Below are positions 1-6,895 of a stretch of DNA of 6,895 nucleotides, in pieces (position 1 is the first letter of the stretch; each line of letters begins with the position of its first letter). The stretch covers positions 1 to 6,895 of the forward strand of contig CACHJY010000042.1 of NCBI GenBank assembly GCA_902580265.1. Reading direction: 5' to 3'. The notes under the pieces are model-generated. The model did no database searches and was not told the origin of the DNA. It saw only the letters and a list, made by a program, of their open reading frames with translations. Source of the stretch: an uncultured Alphaproteobacteria bacterium. Lineage in GTDB: Bacteria; Pseudomonadota; Alphaproteobacteria; Rhodobacterales; Rhodobacteraceae. A program made the position numbers and the translations under genes.

Positions 1-447
1 ATACCCCTAAGACTGGAATGCGGGCTTTGCCTATATGGACAGGACTTAAATGAAACAATTACTCCTATTGAGGCCGGTTTAGAATGGGCCATCCAAAAAG
101 TTAGACGGACCGGAGGAGAGCGAGAAGGAGGTTTTGTAGGGCAAGAAAAGATTTTAAAACAACTTGAAGAGCACACTTATTTCAAAAGAGAGGCTTTTTT
201 CCCTGATGGGAAAGCTCCATTAAGATCTGGGACTAAACTGTTTAGTGATGATAGTGGAAAGAATGAAATTGGTATGATCACATCTGGAGGCTACTCACCC
301 TCTCTTGAAAGACCCATTTCAATGGGATACCTAAATCATAATAAATTCAAAATTGGCACCCCCATTTTTGGTGAACTACGCACTAAACTCTTTCCTATAA
401 AACTCACAAACTTACCATTCGTCACAACCAGTTTTAAAAGAAATTAA
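1..447 (+). CDS. gcvT: Aminomethyltransferase, glycine cleavage T protein (C-terminal part, cut by window edge)
   Basis: The frame is open from base 1 to the TAA at 445-447, giving 148 residues of a protein that is usually about 365-375 residues long; the N-terminal 60% lies off the window. T protein takes the aminomethyl group from the lipoyl arm of GcvH, releases ammonia and transfers the one-carbon unit to tetrahydrofolate, giving 5,10-methylene-THF in the cytoplasm. Visible family signatures are LRLECGLCLYGQDLNE near the left edge, TPIEAGLEWAI and the following K-RR, then the C-terminal barrel with IGMITSGGYSPSLE, the SMGYL segment, an IGTPI strand and the LPFV motif close to the C-terminus. 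The product ends with SFKRN, a normal place for this family. The gcvH start codon follows 14 nt after the stop, which supports gcvT over the related folate-binding YgfZ or sarcosine/dimethylglycine oxidase domains. No frameshift is seen in the visible part. Identification is strong because of both motifs and operon context. Confidence 0.95.
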   Translation: MPLRLECGLCLYGQDLNETITPIEAGLEWAIQKVRRTGGEREGGFVGQEKILKQLEEHTYFKREAFFPDGKAPLRSGTKLFSDDSGKNEIGMITSGGYSPSLERPISMGYLNHNKFKIGTPIFGELRTKLFPIKLTNLPFVTTSFKRN

Positions 448-453
448 AAGGAG
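448..453 (+). promoter_or_regulatory. Ribosome binding site of gcvH
   Basis: AAGGAG lies directly after the gcvT stop codon and 8 nt before the gcvH ATG at 462. It is a near-perfect Shine-Dalgarno sequence, and its position in the short gap fits translation from a shared gcvT-gcvH-gcvP mRNA. Confidence 0.8.
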
Positions 454-461
454 ATAGTAAA

Positions 462-821
462 ATGAAATTCACAGAAGAACATGAATGGCTCGAGCCTGAT
501 GGGGATACTGTCAAGGTTGGCATCACAGAGTATGCTGCGGAACAATTGGGAGATATTGTATTCATTGAACTTCCAGATGTAAAAACTTCAGTCACCAAAG
601 GGCAAGAAATAGTTGTTATCGAAAGCGTAAAAGCAGCATCGGATATCTTGGCACCTCTCGACGGTGAAATTACAGATATCAATAACGCAATAGTGGATGA
701 CCCATCTATGGTTAACAACGATCCAACCGGCGAAGCTTGGTTTTTCAAAATGTCCTTAAAAGATCAAGGAGAGCTTGACGGCCTAATGAGTGAAGACGAA
801 TACAAGAAACATATCGAATAA
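462..821 (+). CDS. gcvH: Glycine cleavage system H protein (lipoyl carrier)
   Basis: GcvH is the small mobile carrier of the glycine cleavage complex. Its lipoyl arm accepts the aminomethyl group from GcvP, presents it to GcvT and is re-oxidised by lipoamide dehydrogenase. The 119-residue product is slightly shorter than the usual 125-130. It begins with the typical EEHEW segment (residues 5-9), continues with [20 protein letters not shown] (19-38), and carries the lipoylation loop [10 protein letters not shown], in which Lys57 is the expected lipoyl-lysine. The hydrophobic hairpin LAPLDGEI and the [13 protein letters not shown] segment near the C-terminus are also family hallmarks. The ATG start is supported by AAGGAG 8 nt upstream and by the position of the conserved N-terminus. 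It sits between gcvT and gcvP, as in many bacterial gcv operons. Lipoylation would need LipA/LipB or LplA encoded elsewhere. Confidence 0.97.
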   Translation: MKFTEEHEWLEPDGDTVKVGITEYAAEQLGDIVFIELPDVKTSVTKGQEIVVIESVKAASDILAPLDGEITDINNAIVDDPSMVNNDPTGEAWFFKMSLKDQGELDGLMSEDEYKKHIE

Positions 822-831
822 CTAAATTATT

Positions 832-839
832 AGGGGGAA
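832..839 (+). promoter_or_regulatory. Ribosome binding site of gcvP
   Basis: AGGGGGAA lies in the 20-nt gap between gcvH and gcvP and ends 2 nt before the ATG at 842; its G-rich core ends 4 nt before it. The spacing is a little tight but the purine tract is clear, and no other start in this frame fits the family N-terminus. Confidence 0.6.
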
Positions 840-841
840 AA

Positions 842-3715
842 ATGAATTTTGAAAATAATAATTTTGAGCCAACAGAGTATCTACCTTACGATTTTGCTAA
901 TAGGAGGCACATAGGTCCATCGCCTCAAGAGATGGAAAAAATGCTTAAGCTTCTTGGTCTGGATAGTATTAATCAATTAATTGATCAAACAATTCCTCCA
1001 TCCATAAGACAGAAAAAATTGCTTGATTGGGATAAGCCAAAATCTGAACGAGAGATGCTTTTCCATCTAAGAGAAACAGCGTTAAAGAATAAAAAAATGA
1101 TGAGCTTAATCGGTCAAGGATATCACGGAACTATAACCCCCCCTGCAATTCAAAGAAATGTTTTAGAGAACCCTGCCTGGTACACTTCCTATACCCCCTA
1201 TCAGCCAGAGATTTCCCAAGGACGTTTAGAAGCTCTTCTTAATTTTCAAACAATGATCAGTGACCTAACTGGACTGGAAATAGCAAACGCGTCTTTACTC
1301 GATGAAGCCACTGCGTGTGCAGAGGCAATGACTATGGCAAAAAGGATAACTAAAAACAAGTCCATCAATTTTTTTGTTGACCAAGAATGTCACCCACAAA
1401 ATATCGAAGTCCTGAAGACAAGAGCACAACCACTCGGGTTAAACATAATTATTGGTGATCCGGGTAAAGACATTAATTATGAAGATTGTTTTGGAGCAAT
1501 ATTTCAATATCCTGGAACTTTTGGTACACTTAGAGACTTTACAAGCGTAACTGATAAACTGCACGAGAAGGGTGCTCTTGTTACGATTTCAGCAGACCCC
1601 ATGTCATTAACTTTACTGAAAGAACCAGGTTCAATGGGGGCCGACATTGCAGTGGGATCAACACAAAGATTTGGTGTTCCGCAGGGATTTGGAGGGCCCC
1701 ATGCCGCATATATGGCTACCAAAGAAACTTACAAGCGCTTTCTTCCTGGTAGAATTGTAGGTGTTTCCATAGATAGTAGAGGCAATAAAGCGTATCGATT
1801 GGCTCTACAGACAAGGGAACAACATATTAGACGTGAAAAGGCTACTAGTAATGTGTGTACGGCGCAAGCTCTTCTAGCGGTAATGGCATCTTTTTATGCT
1901 GTAATGCATGGTCCCGATGGGTTAAGAGCTATTGCGCAAAGGATTCACCGAAAAACCGTTAGATTAGCCAAGGGATTGGAGGCACATGGGTTCAATGTGG
2001 AACAAAAACATTTTTTTGATACGATTACGATAGACGTTGGCCCTATGCAAAATGTAATCCTCAAATCAGCGATTAGTGAAGGAATTAATCTTAGGAAGAT
2101 AGGCAATTCAAGAATTGGAATATCATTGGATGAGAGAACTAGGCCAGCTATTATTGAGGCAGTATGGAGATCATTTGGTATAAAACGAAAAGATAAAGAC
2201 TTAACTTCAGGTTATCGAATTCCGAACGATTTATACAGACTTACTGATTTCCTTACACATCCTATATTTCATATGAATAGAGCGGAGAGTGAGATGACAA
2301 GATACATGCGCCGTCTTGTTGACAGAGATATAGCTCTTGATAGATCTATGATACCACTTGGCTCATGTACTATGAAACTCAATGCGGTTGCAGAAATGCT
2401 CCCTCTGTCTTGGCCCGAGTTTTCTCAAGTCCACCCATATGCTCCTAAGGAACAAACCTTAGGCTATAACATAATGATAGATAACTTGTCTAAAATGTTG
2501 TGTGACGTGACCGGATATGACTCTATATCGATGCAGTCTAATTCAGGAGCCCAGGGAGAGTACGCTGGACTGCTTACAATTGGGCGATACCATAAATCAC
2601 GGGGAGATAATAACAGAGACATTTGTTTAATTCCCATGTCGGCACATGGCACAAATCCGGCTTCAGCACAGATGGCTGGATTACAGGTTGTTCCAGTAAA
2701 TACATCAGATAATGGGGACGTTGATATAAAAGACTTCGAAAGTAAAGCTAAGGAATATAAAGATAAGCTGTCATGTTGCATGATTACCTACCCTTCAACA
2801 CATGGCGTGTTTGAGGTTAATGTTTCAAAAATTTGCGCAATTACCCATAAATTTGGTGGTCAGGTTTATCTTGATGGTGCAAATCTAAATGCAATGGTTG
2901 GACTGGTTAAACCAGGCGAGATTGGCGCTGATGTAAGCCATTTAAATCTTCATAAAACTTTCGCGATCCCACATGGTGGTGGTGGACCAGGAATGGGACC
3001 GATAGCGGTCAAAGATCATTTAACTCCATTTCTTCCAGGCAATCCAGTTGAGGATAATGACGGGGGAGCTGTATCTGCTGCTCCATTTGGATCAGGTTCA
3101 ATATTAACTATTTCATGGGCTTACTGTTTAATGATGGGCGGAACAGGTCTCACGCAAGCTACAAGAGTAGCCATTTTGAATGCCAATTATATTGCAAAAA
3201 AATTAGGAGAGTTTTATCCCATTCTTTATACTGGTCCCGATGGAAGAATTGCACATGAATGTATCGTAGACATTAGACCCCTGACTAAAGATACTGGTGT
3301 TACTGTTGATGACATTTCAAAGAGATTAGTTGATTGTGGTTTTCATGCACCAACCATGAGTTTTCCAGTTGCAGGAACACTTATGATTGAACCAACAGAG
3401 AGTGAAACCAAAGCAGAACTTGATAGATTTTGTGACGCTATGATAGCGATTTTCCATGAAGCAAAGGATATTAAAGAGGGTCGAATCGATCCAGATAATA
3501 ATCCTTTGAAAAACGCTCCTCATACAGTTGAAGATTTGGTTGGAGAGTGGAACAGACCATATACTAGGGAACAAGCTTGTTTTCCTCCTGGTTCCTTCCG
3601 TGTAGATAAGTATTGGCCGCCCGTAAATAGAATTGATAACGTCCATGGGGATAGAAATCTAATTTGTACGTGTCCGCCCATGTCTGACTTTGAAGGAACG
3701 AACGAGGGAAACTAA
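842..3715 (+). CDS. gcvP: Glycine dehydrogenase (decarboxylating), P protein, single-chain form
   Basis: GcvP is the PLP-dependent decarboxylase of the glycine cleavage complex: it binds glycine, releases CO2 and transfers the aminomethyl group to lipoyl-GcvH. The 957-residue length matches the undivided type, in contrast to the split GcvPA/GcvPB found in many other bacteria. The N-terminal half starts with the hallmark RRHIGPS (residues 21-27), followed by GYHGT (93-97), the [19 protein letters not shown] segment and DEATA. The C-terminal half has the GSCTMKLN motif, [21 protein letters not shown] and [17 protein letters not shown], in which Lys705 is the expected Schiff-base lysine; the glycine-rich loop follows it at 711-717. 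The C-terminus shows the family's PHTVEDL and [12 protein letters not shown] segments. The reading frame is intact throughout, with no missing key residue. The first 16 residues (Asn/Glu-rich) are variable in the family, so the exact start rests on the ribosome site and the 20-nt gap after gcvH. Confidence 0.98.
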   Translation: MNFENNNFEPTEYLPYDFANRRHIGPSPQEMEKMLKLLGLDSINQLIDQTIPPSIRQKKLLDWDKPKSEREMLFHLRETALKNKKMMSLIGQGYHGTITPPAIQRNVLENPAWYTSYTPYQPEISQGRLEALLNFQTMISDLTGLEIANASLLDEATACAEAMTMAKRITKNKSINFFVDQECHPQNIEVLKTRAQPLGLNIIIGDPGKDINYEDCFGAIFQYPGTFGTLRDFTSVTDKLHEKGALVTISADPMSLTLLKEPGSMGADIAVGSTQRFGVPQGFGGPHAAYMATKETYKRFLPGRIVGVSIDSRGNKAYRLALQTREQHIRREKATSNVCTAQALLAVMASFYAVMHGPDGLRAIAQRIHRKTVRLAKGLEAHGFNVEQKHFFDTITIDVGPMQNVILKSAISEGINLRKIGNSRIGISLDERTRPAIIEAVWRSFGIKRKDKDLTSGYRIPNDLYRLTDFLTHPIFHMNRAESEMTRYMRRLVDRDIALDRSMIPLGSCTMKLNAVAEMLPLSWPEFSQVHPYAPKEQTLGYNIMIDNLSKMLCDVTGYDSISMQSNSGAQGEYAGLLTIGRYHKSRGDNNRDICLIPMSAHGTNPASAQMAGLQVVPVNTSDNGDVDIKDFESKAKEYKDKLSCCMITYPSTHGVFEVNVSKICAITHKFGGQVYLDGANLNAMVGLVKPGEIGADVSHLNLHKTFAIPHGGGGPGMGPIAVKDHLTPFLPGNPVEDNDGGAVSAAPFGSGSILTISWAYCLMMGGTGLTQATRVAILNANYIAKKLGEFYPILYTGPDGRIAHECIVDIRPLTKDTGVTVDDISKRLVDCGFHAPTMSFPVAGTLMIEPTESETKAELDRFCDAMIAIFHEAKDIKEGRIDPDNNPLKNAPHTVEDLVGEWNRPYTREQACFPPGSFRVDKYWPPVNRIDNVHGDRNLICTCPPMSDFEGTNEGN

Positions 3716-3757
3716 TTTTTTTATAGCTTTTGATCATTTGTTCGTTTTACACTAAGG

Positions 3758-3787
3758 TTTGGATGGGCACTAGGTTGCCCATTTAAA
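3758..3787 (+). terminator. Stem-loop in the gcvP-cyclase gap; possible terminator or leader hairpin
   Basis: The 5' arm TTTGGATGGGCA (3758-3769) pairs with the 3' arm TGCCCATTTAAA (3776-3787) across the 6-nt loop CTAGGT. This gives 12 pairs including two G-U, with a GC core of GGGC/GCCC. It begins 42 nt after the gcvP stop and ends 22 nt before the cyclase ATG, so it is well placed to end the gcv transcript. It lacks the run of U directly after the stem that a classic intrinsic terminator needs; the only U residues are three inside the 3' arm, followed by AAA. It may instead protect the gcv mRNA 3' end or form a leader structure of the cyclase gene. The structure is clear from the sequence; its role is inferred. 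Confidence 0.45.
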
Positions 3788-3809
3788 TCAGAACTTTCTG
3801 TAATAAAAA

Positions 3810-5582
3810 ATGTCAAAAGTTAAACGCAAATTAACAACCATTCTTGCTACCGATTGTGTCGGATTCAGCAAAAGAATGGATGAGAATGAAGAACTAACAC
3901 TTGAAAACCTAAAAGCCTGCAGATCTATAATTGACCCACAGATAAAGGAATTTGGAGGAAGAATTTTCTATACAGCAGGTGACTCAGTGATAGCGGAGTT
4001 TGAAAGTCCTGTTGAATGTGTGAATGCCGCAATAGGTTTTCAAAAAGCTATCAATGACAGAAATAATACACTTCCTGAAGAATCTCAGCTTGACTGGAGA
4101 GTTGGCATACATCTCGATGATGTTATAATAGAAGGAGATAATGTCTATGGTAACGGCGTAAACATTGCGGCTAGACTTGAGACTGCTTGTTCCCCAGGAC
4201 AAATTCTTCTCTCAACAGCTGTACAAGACCAGGTTAATAAAAGAATAAGTTTTACTATTGAAGACGCTGGAACAAAATCCTTAAAGAATATTGATGAGGC
4301 CTTTCAAGTATATGGAATCTCCCCCTCTGGCGAAAAAATTTCTAAGACCGATGCACTTAAGGAAAAAGACGCCCAAGGGGCAGTTAAAAGTTATAAGCCA
4401 AAATTAGCAGTTTTACCTTTTGATAATATGAACAATGATGAAGATAGCGGTTATTTAGTTGATGGTGTTGTTGAAGATTTAATTACAGAGTTTTCACGAA
4501 TACGAGAACTTGAGGTCTTATCTAGACAGTCTTGTTTCGAATTTCGTGATGCAACCAGTAGTATAAGAGATTTTTGTAAAAAATTTGGAGTAGATTATGC
4601 AGTTTCAGGGAGCATTCGTACATCCGGTAAGCGAGTTAGAATTTCTGTTGAACTATCTGACGCAACTGACGGAAATGCTCTTTGGAACAATAAATATGAT
4701 CGTATCTTAGAAGACATTTTTGATGTACAAGACGAAATTGTAAGGAAAATATCATTGGCACTTTTAGGAGAGATTGAGATTTCAAGCCTTGAACGGGCCA
4801 ATCGCAAGCCCACAGAAAATCTTACATCATATGAATTGTTATTAAGAGGAAAAGTGTTGCACCACAAATTTAAACGAGAGTCTTGTCTTGAAGCTATCGA
4901 TTCCTTTAATGAAGCGATCCAAGCCGATAATAATAATGGTCAGGCATATGCTTGGAAGGCTTGCGCTATAGGCCAAGCAATGGGACGTGACTATTTGGAA
5001 GGTGACATGGAGGAATGGTGGGATAATTTAATGCAGTGCATAGAGAGGGCTCAACAGTTAAATGACAACGATTTTGAAGTCCATAGAATGCTAGCAGAGG
5101 TTGCATTAAGTAATCATGATTTCAAAGCCGGAGAAAGACATGCGCGTACCTCATTTAAAATGGTACCAAATGACCCTAGAGTCTTATCAGTTTATGGAGA
5201 GATTCTATCCAGAACGGGTTCAACAGAGAGAGGAATAGAGCTTTTAGAGAGCGCTCTTGAATTGGATCCGATACCGATGGGGAAAACAAATACAGACCAT
5301 AGAACTAGAGCTGTTCTTTTCGGATATTTTATGGATAGAAACAGCAACATGTGTAAAGAGCTGATAAACAATCTACAGGATATTGACTTCAAATCATGGT
5401 TGGTCACTGCAAAAATTTGTGATGATGAAGAAATAGAATATAGATCAGAACCATGGTTTGCTGACAATAAAGACCAGTTTAAAGAGATGGACTGGGACAT
5501 GGAAATAGATAGGTTTCATTTAAATAACGAAGGTTTGCAAGAGTCTCTCGGAAGCTTTGTAAAAAAAATTTCAGCTAATTGA
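3810..5582 (+). CDS. Class III adenylate/guanylate cyclase-like protein with TolB/FlgO-like and TPR regions
   Basis: The 590-residue protein has three parts. Residues 5-170 are a class III cyclase homology domain, with metal-binding Asp15 (ILATDCVGFS) and Asp58 (TAGDSVIAEF), and the transition-state pair Asn118 and Arg122 (GNGVNIAARLE). Residues about 197-325 (KLAVLPFDNM, DGVVEDLITEFSR, VDYAVSGSIR, LWNNKYDR) match the TolB/FlgO-like domain often attached to such cyclases in Alphaproteobacteria. Residues about 358-490 hold three or so TPR-like helical hairpins (for example 359-392, 424-453, 456-487), likely for protein contacts. No signal peptide or membrane segment is seen, so it should be cytoplasmic. 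The expected role is making cAMP or cGMP in response to a partner. However, the usual base-recognition Lys is Tyr54 and the usual Asp is Asn111, so substrate and even activity are open. The ATG is placed correctly for the family N-terminus, but no Shine-Dalgarno site precedes it, only an A-rich stretch. Its 3' end overlaps the convergent MaoC gene by 12 bp. Confidence 0.9.
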   Translation: MSKVKRKLTTILATDCVGFSKRMDENEELTLENLKACRSIIDPQIKEFGGRIFYTAGDSVIAEFESPVECVNAAIGFQKAINDRNNTLPEESQLDWRVGIHLDDVIIEGDNVYGNGVNIAARLETACSPGQILLSTAVQDQVNKRISFTIEDAGTKSLKNIDEAFQVYGISPSGEKISKTDALKEKDAQGAVKSYKPKLAVLPFDNMNNDEDSGYLVDGVVEDLITEFSRIRELEVLSRQSCFEFRDATSSIRDFCKKFGVDYAVSGSIRTSGKRVRISVELSDATDGNALWNNKYDRILEDIFDVQDEIVRKISLALLGEIEISSLERANRKPTENLTSYELLLRGKVLHHKFKRESCLEAIDSFNEAIQADNNNGQAYAWKACAIGQAMGRDYLEGDMEEWWDNLMQCIERAQQLNDNDFEVHRMLAEVALSNHDFKAGERHARTSFKMVPNDPRVLSVYGEILSRTGSTERGIELLESALELDPIPMGKTNTDHRTRAVLFGYFMDRNSNMCKELINNLQDIDFKSWLVTAKICDDEEIEYRSEPWFADNKDQFKEMDWDMEIDRFHLNNEGLQESLGSFVKKISAN

Positions 5583-6044
5583 ATCACCCGAATACATTAA
5601 CGATAATGTTTCGGCATACATAGCTAACTTTTTAAATCCCTTGATTTCCATCATTCTCTCAATTCTTACAAGAACAGTGTTGTTATCACGAATTGTCACC
5701 TCCACGATTTTTGACTTTAGCCTTATAAATGAACCAACTTTTACTGGCGAAATAAATCGTACTTTATCAATACCATAGTTAAGAGTGTGCTTTAAATTAT
5801 CGATATGAATTTTATTTTTTCCTAAACTGGGAGCGATGCAAAGACTTAATAAACCATGAGCAATTGTTTTTCCAGCTGGCATTTCTTTGAATGCTCTATC
5901 AATGTCAACGTGTATCCATTGATCATCACCTGAAAGTTTTGCAAAAGCGTTAATAAGTTCTTGATCAATTAATAACCAATCACTGTAACCCAAATCATAA
6001 TTTTCAAATTTTTTTAAGTCTTGTGGAAACCTTACTTTAAGCAA
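5571..6044 (-). CDS. NodN-like MaoC family dehydratase, probable (R)-specific enoyl-CoA hydratase
   Basis: The 157-residue hot-dog-fold protein resembles the NodN/Rv0130 branch of MaoC hydratases, which add water to trans-2-enoyl-CoA to give (R)-3-hydroxyacyl-CoA. The opening pattern YSDWLLIDQELINAFAKLSG is typical of this branch. The hydratase motif follows as GDDQWIHVD, with Asp40 and His45 as the expected catalytic pair at the usual five-residue spacing, then TIAHGLLSL (60-68). Length is normal for a single-domain enzyme. The only start that fits the whole family N-terminus is TTG at 6042-6044, directly after the TAA of the upstream thiolase and in the same frame. A GAGG motif at 6053-6056 lies 8 nt before it. 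A later TTG at codon 18 has no ribosome site. Pairing with a thiolase suggests a role in acyl-CoA metabolism (beta-oxidation or polyhydroxyalkanoate precursor supply); the true substrate is not visible. The 3' end overlaps the cyclase gene. Confidence 0.88.
   Translation of the reverse strand: MLKVRFPQDLKKFENYDLGYSDWLLIDQELINAFAKLSGDDQWIHVDIDRAFKEMPAGKTIAHGLLSLCIAPSLGKNKIHIDNLKHTLNYGIDKVRFISPVKVGSFIRLKSKIVEVTIRDNNTVLVRIERMMEIKGFKKLAMYAETLSLMYSGDSIS
5588..5614. repeat. Inverted repeat (11-bp bulged stem-loop) at the convergent gene junction
   Basis: On the + strand CCGAA, a bulged T, ACATTA, the loop ACGA, TAATGT and TTCGG form an 11-bp stem with a 4-nt loop. The hairpin starts 6 nt after the cyclase stop and lies within the last codons of the MaoC gene. 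On the + strand the nearest U run (TTTTT) is about 14 nt past the stem. On the - strand a run of eight U (5561-5568) lies about 19 nt past it, just after the MaoC stop. Neither spacing is that of a classic intrinsic terminator, but the element may define or protect the 3' ends of both transcripts. The stem is seen directly; the function is inferred. Confidence 0.45.
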
Positions 6045-6895
6045 TTACAAAACCTCAAACAGTCCGGCTGAACCCATCCCGCCTCCGACACACATAGTAC
6101 AAACAACAAGCTTTGCATTTCGACGTTTCCCCTCAATTAATGCGTGCCCCACTAGCCGAGCACCTGACATGCCAAATGGATGGCCAATAGATATTCCTCC
6201 TCCATTTACATTTAAAATTTCATTAGGAATTCCTAACCTATCTCTGCAGTAAATCACTTGACTTGCGAACGCTTCATTCAGCTCCCAGAGATCAATGTCG
6301 TCCATTTTTAATCCATTATTTTTCAGAAGCTTTGGTACCGCATATACCGGGCCTATTCCCATTTCATCAGGATCACAACCGGCAACAGCCATACCTCTAT
6401 AAACTCCTAGTGGGCTTAAACCCCTCCGTTCAGCCTCTTTTGACTCCATCAAAATACTTGCAGATGCTCCGTCTGACAATTGAGAAGCATTCCCTGCAGT
6501 TATGTGACTTCCCTTACTTATGTGAATGCCATCTTTAAAAACCGGTTTGAGCGCACCTAAGCCCTCCAAACTTGTATCAGGTCGGTTCCCCTCATCTTTA
6601 ATTAAGTTCACCTCATGATAAGTCTCAGTTTTATTTTCTTTATCGTAATACTTCATTGTTGACTTAAGAGGCACAATCTCATCATCCATAAATCCATTTC
6701 TTTGGGCATGTGCTGTTCGCATTTGTGACTGTAACGCGTATTCATCTTGTCTTTCACGAGATATTCCATATCGATCTGCTACTGTTTCGGCTGTTTCAAT
6801 CATAGTCATGTAAAGATCAGGCATTTCATTCTCAAGCCAGGGATCTCTAGCATTATCCATTCTAAAATTTTCATTTCTGACTAATGAAACGGACT
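6045..6895 (-). CDS. Acetyl-CoA acetyltransferase / thiolase family protein (N-terminus cut by window edge)
   Basis: The frame is open to the right edge: before the ATG at 6858-6860 it still reads [11 protein letters not shown], which matches the interior of thiolases, so that ATG is not the start. The 282 residues seen are about 70% of a normal 390-400 residue thiolase; the missing part includes the first catalytic cysteine. Visible features are the loop [18 protein letters not shown] and its neighbour DEYALQSQ, then [54 protein letters not shown] with the catalytic His (codon 6180-6182), and [10 protein letters not shown] with the second catalytic Cys (codon 6090-6092). Thiolases join or cleave acyl-CoAs with acetyl-CoA. 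The sequence is close to the acetyl-CoA acetyltransferase type, used in beta-oxidation or to make acetoacetyl-CoA; chain-length preference cannot be read here. It is transcribed with the MaoC hydratase gene, which begins in the same frame right after its TAA. Confidence 0.94.
   Translation of the reverse strand, partial: SVSLVRNENFRMDNARDPWLENEMPDLYMTMIETAETVADRYGISRERQDEYALQSQMRTAHAQRNGFMDDEIVPLKSTMKYYDKENKTETYHEVNLIKDEGNRPDTSLEGLGALKPVFKDGIHISKGSHITAGNASQLSDGASASILMESKEAERRGLSPLGVYRGMAVAGCDPDEMGIGPVYAVPKLLKNNGLKMDDIDLWELNEAFASQVIYCRDRLGIPNEILNVNGGGISIGHPFGMSGARLVGHALIEGKRRNAKLVVCTMCVGGGMGSAGLFEVL
6053..6056 (-). promoter_or_regulatory. Ribosome binding site deciding the TTG start of the MaoC gene
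   Basis: Read on the - strand, GAGG lies within the last codons of the thiolase gene, 8 nt before the TTG at 6042-6044. It supports use of this non-ATG start and translation of the hydratase coupled to the end of the thiolase. Confidence 0.55.

Noticed and set aside
1..461. Glycine riboswitch expected with gcv operons.
   Set aside because: It would lie before gcvT, which starts outside the window; nothing riboswitch-like fits in the 14-nt gcvT-gcvH gap.
434..748. Open - strand frame of 104 codons opposite gcvH (and similar antisense frames opposite gcvP and the cyclase).
   Set aside because: Low-complexity Ser/Thr-rich translation with no domain, fully opposite strongly conserved genes; not a credible coding region.
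3695..3746. Second inverted repeat: AACGAAC (3697-3703) with GTTCGTT (3740-3746), around the gcvP stop and a T-rich stretch.
   Set aside because: Only 7 Watson-Crick pairs plus two possible G-U, with a 36-nt loop; too weak to call without conservation data.
3716..3757. Possible promoter for the cyclase gene, with TACACT (3748-3753) as a -10 element.
   Set aside because: No -35-like hexamer at 16 to 18 nt spacing; a 4 of 6 match is expected by chance in AT-rich DNA.
6263..6538. Open + strand frame of 91 codons opposite the thiolase gene.
   Set aside because: It is antisense to conserved thiolase codons, has no recognisable domain and no ribosome site; a shadow of the real gene.
6858..6860. 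ATG as the start of the thiolase gene.
   Set aside because: The frame continues upstream to the window edge with thiolase-like residues (SVSLVRNE), and the first catalytic Cys region is still missing, so this Met is internal.

Overview
The window is an ordinary-looking stretch of a low-GC bacterial chromosome (about 40% GC by eye), densely packed with genes. It most resembles an alphaproteobacterium, possibly a marine AT-rich lineage. The taxonomic hint is the class III nucleotide cyclase joined to a TolB/FlgO-like domain and TPR repeats, an architecture very common in Alphaproteobacteria. This placement is inference; no rRNA or other marker gene is present.

Region 1 (1-3715, + strand) is the glycine cleavage operon gcvT-gcvH-gcvP. 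gcvT is cut by the left edge and only its C-terminal 148 codons are present. gcvH and the single-chain gcvP (957 aa) are complete. Gaps of 14 and 20 nt, each with a purine-rich Shine-Dalgarno site, indicate one transcript. GcvP decarboxylates glycine and loads the aminomethyl group onto the lipoyl arm of GcvH. GcvT then releases ammonia and passes the one-carbon unit to tetrahydrofolate. The fourth component, the L protein (lipoamide dehydrogenase), is not in the window.

Region 2 (3716-3809) is a 94-nt gap with a 12-bp stem-loop at 3758-3787. It could be the end of the gcv transcript or a 5' leader structure of the next gene.

Region 3 (3810-5582, + strand) is a soluble 590-residue class III cyclase with TolB-like and TPR regions. 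Both metal-binding aspartates and the transition-state Asn/Arg pair are present. The two base-recognition positions are Tyr54 and Asn111 instead of the usual Lys and Asp, so its substrate is uncertain.

Region 4 (5571-6895, - strand) is a two-gene lipid or acyl-CoA unit, a thiolase cut by the right edge followed by a NodN-like MaoC hydratase. The two frames abut with no spacer and are in the same frame: the thiolase TAA is followed at once by a TTG start. The MaoC gene runs into the cyclase gene tail to tail with a 12-bp overlap. A strong hairpin (5588-5614) lies just past the cyclase stop, inside the end of the MaoC gene.

I see no mobile element, CRISPR array, tRNA, rRNA or phage gene. No clearly new system is evident. 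The most unusual points are the altered cyclase specificity residues, the thiolase/MaoC in-frame junction and the convergent overlap with its hairpin.
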